Origin: an uncultured Gammaproteobacteria bacterium
GTDB taxonomy: Bacteria > Pseudomonadota > Gammaproteobacteria > UBA9214
DNA: 12,089 bases
Assembly: GCA_905480305.1 (NCBI GenBank)
Contig: CAJQPV010000152.1
Location: forward strand, 1 to 12,089
Reading direction: 5' to 3'
Position 1 is the first letter of the stretch. Every line of letters starts with the position of its first letter. Shown here piece after piece: positions 7,695 through 12,089 of this stretch. A program made the translations under genes and the position numbers. The notes under the pieces were generated by a model that saw only the letters and a program-made list of their open reading frames with translations, ran no database searches and was not told the origin of the DNA.

Positions 7695-7874
7695 ATGGCT
7701 GTACAGAAAAGTCGTAAAACACCGTCAAGGCGTGGCATGCGTCGTTCACATGACAAACTGACTGAAAGCACACTTTCAATCGAGCCGACCACTGGCGAAA
7801 CACATCTGCGTCACCACGTCAGTGCCGATGGTTTCTACAAGGGCCGCAAGGTTATCAACAACGATCAGGACTGA
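7695..7874 (+). CDS. rpmF: 50S ribosomal protein L32
   Basis: This 59-aa basic protein belongs to the large ribosomal subunit. It begins [20 protein letters not shown], the invariant L32 opening, and contains [20 protein letters not shown], very close to E. coli L32 (57 aa). It lacks the CxxC zinc motifs of the zinc-binding L32 form, as is usual in gammaproteobacteria. GAGGG at 7683-7687, about 7 nt before the ATG, is a good Shine-Dalgarno and contrasts with the unled start of yceD. The stop codon lies inside a 9-bp inverted repeat (7860-7879). Confidence 0.96.
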   Translation: MAVQKSRKTPSRRGMRRSHDKLTESTLSIEPTTGETHLRHHVSADGFYKGRKVINNDQD

Positions 7875-7879
7875 TCGTT
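7860..7879 (+). terminator. Hairpin straddling the rpmF stop codon, possible attenuator or processing site
   Basis: AACGATCAG (7860-7868) and CTGATCGTT (7871-7879) are perfect inverted repeats separated by GA. In RNA the innermost G-C pair would open to give an 8-bp stem with a GGAC tetraloop. The rpmF stop TGA (7872-7874) is in the 3' arm. The following bases, AATTTC, are not a true U-run, so full intrinsic termination is doubtful. mRNA 3'-end protection, partial termination or a cleavage site between rpmF and plsX is plausible. Confidence 0.45.
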
Positions 7880-7898
7880 AATTTCATCCACAGCGTTT

Positions 7899-7958
7899 GT
7901 GAGTGCACGCTTGATTCTTTACCCGCACTCGCGGACCTGCCTCCTTATCCCGGGTAAA
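7899..7958 (+). other. Potentially pseudoknotted RNA segment in the rpmF-plsX spacer
   Basis: Two 8-bp complementary segments interlock. GUGAGUGC (7899-7906) can pair with GCACUCGC (7925-7932, one G-U pair). UUUACCCG (7918-7925) can pair with CGGGUAAA (7951-7958, perfect). The 5' arm of the second lies in the loop of the first and its 3' arm lies beyond, which is H-type pseudoknot topology. The two share only base 7925, so they could instead be alternatives in a switch. The 3' loop holds CCTCCTTA (7940-7947), identical to the anti-Shine-Dalgarno tail of 16S rRNA. No promoter hexamers with good spacing were found here. Confidence 0.35.
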
Positions 7959-7987
7959 CACGCCACTATGCATCAGTCGCTTGTACG

Positions 7988-9019
7988 ATGAGTGCCGGAA
8001 TTACTATTGCACTCGATGCAATGGGCGGCGACTCCGGCTCCGCAGTGGTGGTTCCTGCGGCGATTGAAGCTATCACACAGCATGCAGACGCCAACATCAT
8101 TCTGGTTGGCGATGAGACAGAACTGACAAAGGCACTGAAGACGGCCGGTGCCGGGAAGCATTCTTCCCGGCTCACAATTCACCATGCCAGCCAGCAGGTT
8201 GAAATGGATGAATTGCCTTCAAATGCTCTGCGCGGCAAGAAAGATTCTTCCATGCGGGTCGCACTCAATCTTGTCAAGGATGGCACAGCTGACGCCTGTG
8301 TCAGTGCCGGTAATACCGGCGCACTGATGGCGACATCCCGTTTTGTCCTGAAAATGTTGCCCGGCATAGATCGTCCGGCAATCTGCACCTCGCTGCCTTC
8401 CATCAAGTCACATACATGGATGCTGGATCTGGGCGCCAATGTAGACTGTAACGCAGAGCACCTGTTTCAGTTCGCCCTGATGGGTTCAGTGCTTGCAGAG
8501 GCTGTAGACGGGAACAGCCAGCCGCGTATCGGGTTGCTGAATATTGGAGAAGAGGAAATCAAGGGCAATGAACAGGTCAAGGAAGCAGCCAAGCTGCTCT
8601 TTGAGAACATCCCGAATTATGCCGGTTACGCCGAGGGTGACGATATCTACAAGGGCGGTTTTGACGTTATCGTTTGCGACGGATTTGTAGGTAATGTATC
8701 ACTCAAGACCAGCGAAGGGGTGGCGAAGATGATCGCTGCTTTTATAAAGCAGGAATTTTCCAAAAATATCCTTACCCGGTTGGCGGCACTGGTCGCCATG
8801 CCGGTACTGAAGGCTTTTCGCAGCCGCATAGATCCACGCAGTTATAACGGTGCGAGCTTGCTGGGGCTGCGTGGCATAGTAATCAAGAGCCATGGCAGTG
8901 CCGATGCCTATGCCTTTGCAAATGCCATCAAGGTGGCTATTCTTGAAGTCAGGGAAGATGTGCCTCAGCGTATTACTGCTCAGCTGCAGGTCTACAAGGA
9001 AAACAGGTCGACAATATGA
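7988..9019 (+). CDS. plsX: Phosphate acyltransferase PlsX
   Basis: PlsX converts acyl-ACP and phosphate to acyl-phosphate, the donor used by PlsY to acylate glycerol-3-phosphate in phospholipid synthesis; it is a peripheral membrane enzyme. The 343-aa product begins with the hallmark [10 protein letters not shown] at residues 8-17. It has the conserved [13 protein letters not shown] block near 99-111, [15 protein letters not shown] near 230-244 and [16 protein letters not shown] near 288-303. An in-frame stop at 7955-7957 and no alternative start between it and 7988 fix the ATG at 7988. No Shine-Dalgarno is seen, and the 113-nt spacer before it is unusually foldable. The last bases overlap fabH as ATGA, implying translational coupling. 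Confidence 0.95.
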   Translation: MSAGITIALDAMGGDSGSAVVVPAAIEAITQHADANIILVGDETELTKALKTAGAGKHSSRLTIHHASQQVEMDELPSNALRGKKDSSMRVALNLVKDGTADACVSAGNTGALMATSRFVLKMLPGIDRPAICTSLPSIKSHTWMLDLGANVDCNAEHLFQFALMGSVLAEAVDGNSQPRIGLLNIGEEEIKGNEQVKEAAKLLFENIPNYAGYAEGDDIYKGGFDVIVCDGFVGNVSLKTSEGVAKMIAAFIKQEFSKNILTRLAALVAMPVLKAFRSRIDPRSYNGASLLGLRGIVIKSHGSADAYAFANAIKVAILEVREDVPQRITAQLQVYKENRSTI

Positions 9020-9984
9020 AGTATTCACGTATCACCGGTACCGGCAGTTATTTGCCTGAAAAAGTACTCACCAATCATGACCTGGAAAAGATCATGGATA
9101 CCACGGATGAGTGGATTCGTGACCGCACTGGTATTTACAAGCGACACATCGCTGCCGGTGGCGAGACAACCTGTGATCTGGCTGAAATAGCCGCAACGCG
9201 CGCCATGGAGGCGGCGGGGCGCACGCCGCGTCAGATTGATCTGATTGTGCTGGCAACAACGACGCCTGACCGGGTGTTTCCAAGCACTGCCTGTCTGTTG
9301 CAGCAACGGCTCGATATTCACGGCACCGCAGCGTTTGACGTGCAGGCGGTGTGTACCGGTTTTGTCTATGCGCTTGCCATTGCCGACAAATTTATTAAAA
9401 CCGGTGCTGCGAAGTGTGCACTGGTGGTCGGTGCGGAGACGCTGTCCCGTATTGTTGACTGGAATGATCGCGGTACCGGCATCCTGTTCGGTGATGGTGC
9501 CGGTGCTGTCGTTCTGGAGGCCAGTGATGAACCCGGCATCCTGTCTACACACTTGCATGCCGACGGCAGTTACGAACATTTACTGACAGTGCCGGCCGGT
9601 ATTTCTGCCGGTTACGACAAGGTGCTGGCCGGTCAGGCCTACGTGCAGATGCAGGGTAATGAAGTATTCAAAATGGCAGTGAATACACTCGGCCGTATTG
9701 TTGATGAGACACTGGCTGCCAACAATATGGAAAAGTCCGATGTTGACTGGCTGATTCCGCACCAGGCAAATATTCGTATTATCCAGGCGACTGCGCGCAA
9801 GCTGAAGATGTCCATGGATCATGTGGTTGTGACGGTTGACGAACATGGCAATACCTCGGCTGCCTCGGTGCCACTGGCGCTTGATACCGCGGTTCGCGAC
9901 GGTCGTATCAAGCGCGGTGAAATATTGCTGATGGAGGCCTTTGGTGGTGGTTTCACCTGGGGTTCCGCTTTACTGAAATACTGA
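9016..9984 (+). CDS. fabH: Beta-ketoacyl-ACP synthase III (FabH)
   Basis: FabH condenses acetyl-CoA with malonyl-ACP to start type II fatty acid synthesis. The Cys-His-Asn triad is intact: Cys113 in AVCTGF, His249 in PHQANIRI and Asn279 in HGNTSAAS. The N-terminal [14 protein letters not shown] (27-40) and C-terminal [15 protein letters not shown] are typical of the family. The length of 322 aa is close to E. coli FabH (317 aa). It overlaps plsX by 4 bp (ATGA). The codons for VDETLA at residues 229-234 contain an 18-bp stretch repeated exactly in the start of fabD. Confidence 0.96.
   Translation: MKYSRITGTGSYLPEKVLTNHDLEKIMDTTDEWIRDRTGIYKRHIAAGGETTCDLAEIAATRAMEAAGRTPRQIDLIVLATTTPDRVFPSTACLLQQRLDIHGTAAFDVQAVCTGFVYALAIADKFIKTGAAKCALVVGAETLSRIVDWNDRGTGILFGDGAGAVVLEASDEPGILSTHLHADGSYEHLLTVPAGISAGYDKVLAGQAYVQMQGNEVFKMAVNTLGRIVDETLAANNMEKSDVDWLIPHQANIRIIQATARKLKMSMDHVVVTVDEHGNTSAASVPLALDTAVRDGRIKRGEILLMEAFGGGFTWGSALLKY
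9680..9716 (+). repeat. Repeat copy 1, within fabH (matches 10012-10048)
   Basis: TGAATAC (9680-9686), a 12-bp divergent spacer, then TGTTGATGAGACACTGGC (9699-9716). The same two blocks with the same spacing occur at 10012-10048 at the beginning of fabD. The 18-bp block is identical, and 28 of 37 positions match overall. Both copies are read in the same frame and encode N-T-x4-V-D-E-T-L-A. Confidence 0.7.
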
Positions 9985-10010
9985 TTTCCTGATTCCCGTA
10001 CCTGATAAAT

Positions 10011-10964
10011 ATGAATACTGCTGCAGATAATGTTGATGAGACACTGGCGATTGTGTTTCCCGGCCAGGGGTCACAGTCTACTGGCATGCTGTCAGAACTT
10101 GCTGAAAGCGAATCTTCGATAAAAGAAACATTTACGCAGGCGAGTGACGTGCTTGGATATGACCTGTGGCAACTTGCCCAGCACGGTCCGGAAGAAGAAC
10201 TTAATCGCACCGACAAAACACAGCCTGCCATGCTTGCCGCAGGTGTTGCGGTGTGGCGTGCATGGCAGCATGCCGGTGGTGCTGCGCCGGGCGTGATGGC
10301 CGGACACAGTCTTGGTGAATATACCGCGCTGGTATGTGCTGGCGCAATGAAGTTCACGGATGCCGTTAGTCTGGTTGAAGAGCGTGGACGTTGTATGCAG
10401 TCAGCAGTACCTGCTGGTGTGGGCGCCATGGCGGCCATCCTGGGGCTTGATGACGCAACCGTTACCGATGTCTGTGAGCGGGCAGCCGAGGGTGAAGTGG
10501 TCTCGCCGGTAAATTTTAATTCGCCAGGCCAGGTGGTGATTGCCGGAAATACTGATGCCGTGCAGCGTGCCATGGGACTGGCAAAGGCGGCCGGTGCAAA
10601 GCGTGCCTTGCCACTGGCTGTGAGCGTGCCGTCACACTGTTCCCTGATGCAGCCGGCTGCGCAACAGTTCTCCGAGCGACTGGCGCAGACCGATATCAGC
10701 ACACCTTCTATTGCAGTTATGCAGAATGTTGATGCACATTTGCATAACCAGCCTGATGTGATTCGGGAGAATCTTGAAAAGCAGCTTTACTGCCCGGTAC
10801 AGTGGGTAGCGTCTGTACAAAACCTGGGGGCCCATGGTGTCACTCGCATTGTTGAGGCGGGGCCCGGCAAGGTGCTTGCCGGTTTATGCAAACGCATTGA
10901 TAAATCGATCGCTAACGCAGCCGTGTATGATCCAGCTTCATTAGCTGCGGCGCTGGGCAACTAG
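10011..10964 (+). CDS. fabD: Malonyl-CoA:ACP transacylase (FabD)
   Basis: FabD transfers malonyl from CoA to ACP, providing the elongation substrate. Visible motifs are FPGQGSQ (16-22, oxyanion region), nucleophile Ser100 in GHSLGEY, Arg125 in VEERGR, which binds the malonyl carboxylate, and catalytic His209 in VPSHC. The length of 317 aa is a little above E. coli (309 aa). The excess includes about nine N-terminal residues before the conserved AIVFPGQGSQ. That tail (NTAADNVDETLA) is encoded in part by an exact 18-bp copy of a fabH segment. The start at 10011 is the only plausible in-frame start upstream of the conserved core. Its Shine-Dalgarno is weak. The gap after fabH is 26 bp. Confidence 0.95.
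   Translation: MNTAADNVDETLAIVFPGQGSQSTGMLSELAESESSIKETFTQASDVLGYDLWQLAQHGPEEELNRTDKTQPAMLAAGVAVWRAWQHAGGAAPGVMAGHSLGEYTALVCAGAMKFTDAVSLVEERGRCMQSAVPAGVGAMAAILGLDDATVTDVCERAAEGEVVSPVNFNSPGQVVIAGNTDAVQRAMGLAKAAGAKRALPLAVSVPSHCSLMQPAAQQFSERLAQTDISTPSIAVMQNVDAHLHNQPDVIRENLEKQLYCPVQWVASVQNLGAHGVTRIVEAGPGKVLAGLCKRIDKSIANAAVYDPASLAAALGN
10012..10048 (+). repeat. Repeat copy 2, at the fabD 5' end (matches 9680-9716)
   Basis: TGAATAC at 10012-10018 and the 18-bp block at 10031-10048 mirror the fabH copy with the same 12-bp spacing. This copy forms the N-terminal extension of FabD upstream of its conserved core. Confidence 0.7.
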
Positions 10965-11006
10965 TCTTGCAGAGCGGTCAGGAAAGAAATCTCCAGGGGG
11001 CTTGTT

Positions 11007-11750
11007 ATGTCTTTTGATAGTGAAATAGCACTGGTAACCGGCGCGAGCCGCGGCATTGGAAAGGCGATTGCTGCAGCTCTGGGTGAGCAGGGTGCGACGG
11101 TCATCGGTACGGCAACATCTGAAAGTGGTGCGCAGGGAATAGCAGACAGCTTTTCTGCGGCAGCTATCAAGGGCGCTGGCAAGGTACTGAATGTGACCGA
11201 TCCGGATTCGATTGCAAGCCTGCTTGAGAGTGTTCAAAAAGAATACGGAGCACCAACCATCCTGATCAACAACGCCGGCATAACGCGTGACAATTTATTG
11301 ATGCGTATGAAGGATGATGAATGGCTGGATGTTATCGAAACCAATCTGACGTCTGCCTTTCGCATGAGCAAGGCCTGCTTGCGGGGCATGATGAAGGCCA
11401 GGCGTGGCAGGATTGTCACGATAACCTCGGTCATTGGTGCCACCGGTAACCCTGGTCAGGCCAACTACGCGGCTACCAAGGCAGGTGTAATAGGTTTTAC
11501 CAAGTCACTGGCACGGGAAATCGGCTCGCGGGGTATCACTGTCAACTCGGTAGCGCCGGGTTTCATCGATACGGATATGACCCGGGAATTACCGGAAGCG
11601 CAGCAGCAGGCGTTACTGCAACAGATCCCGCTCGGACGGCTTGGTGCTGTCGAGGATATTGCCAATGCGGTGGTCTTTCTGGCCTCGGAAAACGCCGCCT
11701 ATATCACCGGTGAAACCATTCATGTCAATGGTGGTATGTATATGGGCTAG
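11007..11750 (+). CDS. fabG: 3-oxoacyl-ACP reductase (FabG)
   Basis: FabG is the NADPH-dependent reductase for the first reduction of each elongation cycle. It is a classical short-chain dehydrogenase of 247 aa (E. coli 244 aa). It has the Rossmann motif TGASRGIG at 11-18, NNAG at 88-91, and the catalytic tetrad Asn113, Ser141, Tyr154 and Lys158 (YAATK). The C-terminal ITGETIHVNGGMYM is typical of FabG and argues against other SDRs. AGGGGG at 10995-11000, 6 nt before the ATG, is a strong Shine-Dalgarno and one of the best in the window. It follows fabD by 42 bp. Downstream is a 214-bp spacer with its own transcription signals before acpP. Confidence 0.95.
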   Translation: MSFDSEIALVTGASRGIGKAIAAALGEQGATVIGTATSESGAQGIADSFSAAAIKGAGKVLNVTDPDSIASLLESVQKEYGAPTILINNAGITRDNLLMRMKDDEWLDVIETNLTSAFRMSKACLRGMMKARRGRIVTITSVIGATGNPGQANYAATKAGVIGFTKSLAREIGSRGITVNSVAPGFIDTDMTRELPEAQQQALLQQIPLGRLGAVEDIANAVVFLASENAAYITGETIHVNGGMYMG

Positions 11751-11791
11751 CTATGCATCGAATATGGACGGGGGCTTTGCTGGCACAGAAA

Positions 11792-11820
11792 TTTATAAGC
11801 TATTGTTATTAAAGTATAAT
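11792..11820 (+). promoter_or_regulatory. Candidate distal acpP promoter with consensus -10
   Basis: TTTATA (11792-11797, 4/6 match), 17 bp, then TATAAT (11815-11820, perfect), in a markedly AT-rich patch. A start near 11827 would lie just upstream of the candidate terminator at 11832-11859. Such a transcript would either be very short or read through into acpP. AT-richness alone could create this match. Confidence 0.4.
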
Positions 11821-11831
11821 TATTGACTGGC

Positions 11832-11859
11832 GCGGCGTTCTAAAGCTGCTCTTTTTTTT
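11832..11859 (+). terminator. Candidate weak intrinsic terminator after fabG
   Basis: GCGGC (11832-11836) pairs with GCTGC (11845-11849), a 5-bp stem with one G-U pair and an 8-nt loop. TC and then eight T residues (11852-11859) follow. The U-run is excellent but the stem is short, so partial termination of fabG transcripts is more likely than a full stop. Confidence 0.45.
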
Positions 11860-11885
11860 GCAAAATGCGGGCAGATGGATGTAAC

Positions 11886-11915
11886 TTGTATGTTGTCTCT
11901 CGCTTTCACTACAAT
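11886..11915 (+). promoter_or_regulatory. Candidate proximal acpP promoter
   Basis: TTGTAT (11886-11891, 3/6 match), 18 bp, then TACAAT (11910-11915, 5/6 match). The start would be near 11921-11923, giving a leader of about 43 nt. acpP is known to have its own strong promoter in E. coli, and this is the best-placed match before the gene. Confidence 0.5.
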
Positions 11916-11919
11916 ACCC

Positions 11920-11933
11920 GCAGCCTAGGCTGC
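11920..11933. promoter_or_regulatory. Perfect 14-bp palindrome at the predicted acpP transcript start
   Basis: GCAGCCTAGGCTGC is fully self-complementary and begins 4 bp after the proximal -10 box. It could be a regulator binding site overlapping the start of transcription, or form a short stem at the mRNA 5' end. The regulator is unknown. Confidence 0.4.
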
Positions 11934-11964
11934 CTAAATCAAATACTGAGAGGAAAAACCCGAA

Positions 11965-12089
11965 ATGAGCAATATTGATGAGCGCGTCAAGAAGATTGTT
12001 GTTGAGCAATTGGGGGTTAAGGAAGACGAAGTGAGCAACAGCTCTTCTTTCGTTGATGACCTTGGCGCTGATTCTCTGGACACCGTTGA
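11965..12089 (+). CDS. acpP: Acyl carrier protein AcpP, 3' end cut off by the window
   Basis: AcpP carries the growing acyl chain on a 4'-phosphopantetheine arm. Forty-one complete codons are visible of the usual 78 or so. The opening [20 protein letters not shown] and the block [13 protein letters not shown] are nearly those of E. coli AcpP. The DSLD serine, residue 37 counting the initiator Met, is the phosphopantetheine attachment site. AGAGGA at 11949-11954, 10 nt before the ATG, serves as Shine-Dalgarno. The final GTTGA is codon GTT plus a partial codon, not a stop in this frame. The gene is acidic, as expected. Confidence 0.97.
   Translation, partial: MSNIDERVKKIVVEQLGVKEDEVSNSSSFVDDLGADSLDTV

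Noticed and set aside
7918..7958. The inverted repeat TTTACCCG/CGGGTAAA as an intrinsic terminator
   Set aside because: The loop is 25 nt and no T-run follows, so it is reported only as possible RNA structure.
9953..10702. 249-codon minus-strand open frame opposite fabD
   Set aside because: It is Ser/Ala/Pro-rich with no recognisable domain and is antisense to the catalytic core of FabD.
12085..12089. TTGA at the window end read as an acpP stop
   Set aside because: In the acpP frame the last bases are GTT plus GA of the next codon (expected Glu); the gene is truncated by the window edge, not broken.

Overview
The window carries a conserved gammaproteobacterial housekeeping neighbourhood. 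It includes the rne/rluC divergent region, a Maf-family gene on the minus strand, and the yceD-rpmF-plsX-fabH-fabD-fabG-acpP fatty-acid cluster. Gene order and protein motifs resemble Pseudomonas and enterobacterial chromosomes. Composition looks even and near half GC by eye. I see no insertion sequences, integrases, tRNAs, rRNAs or CRISPR repeats. The organism is best described as a gammaproteobacterium that I cannot name.

Layout: (1) 1-403 has no gene. Its minus strand looks like the 5' leader of rne (RNase E), whose coding region lies just outside the window. (2) 404-3090, plus strand: rluC (23S rRNA pseudouridine synthase), a HAD-family phosphatase, and a short SppA-like membrane serine peptidase of family S49. 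(3) 3158-7036, minus strand: pycA and pycB, the two subunits of a biotin-dependent pyruvate carboxylase, followed by a YceF-type maf. The three are tightly spaced and probably form one operon. (4) 7037-7167 is a divergent promoter region. (5) 7168-11750, plus strand: yceD, rpmF, plsX, fabH, fabD and fabG, ending at 12089 inside acpP after 41 codons.

How the genes work together: PlsX and FabH/FabD/FabG/AcpP supply acyl-ACP and acyl-phosphate for phospholipid synthesis. YceD and L32 link that cluster to ribosome assembly, as do RluC and the putative rne leader at the left end. PycAB makes oxaloacetate from pyruvate and is the one unexpected member. In the gene orders I know, maf(yceF) and yceD are direct neighbours.

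No wholly new protein system is visible. The points worth checking are mostly regulatory. They are a consensus promoter so close to the yceD ATG that the mRNA would be leaderless or nearly so, a foldable rpmF-plsX spacer with pseudoknot topology and an anti-Shine-Dalgarno-like octamer, the rne leader fold, a composite acpP leader, and an exact 18-bp repeat shared by fabH and the start of fabD.
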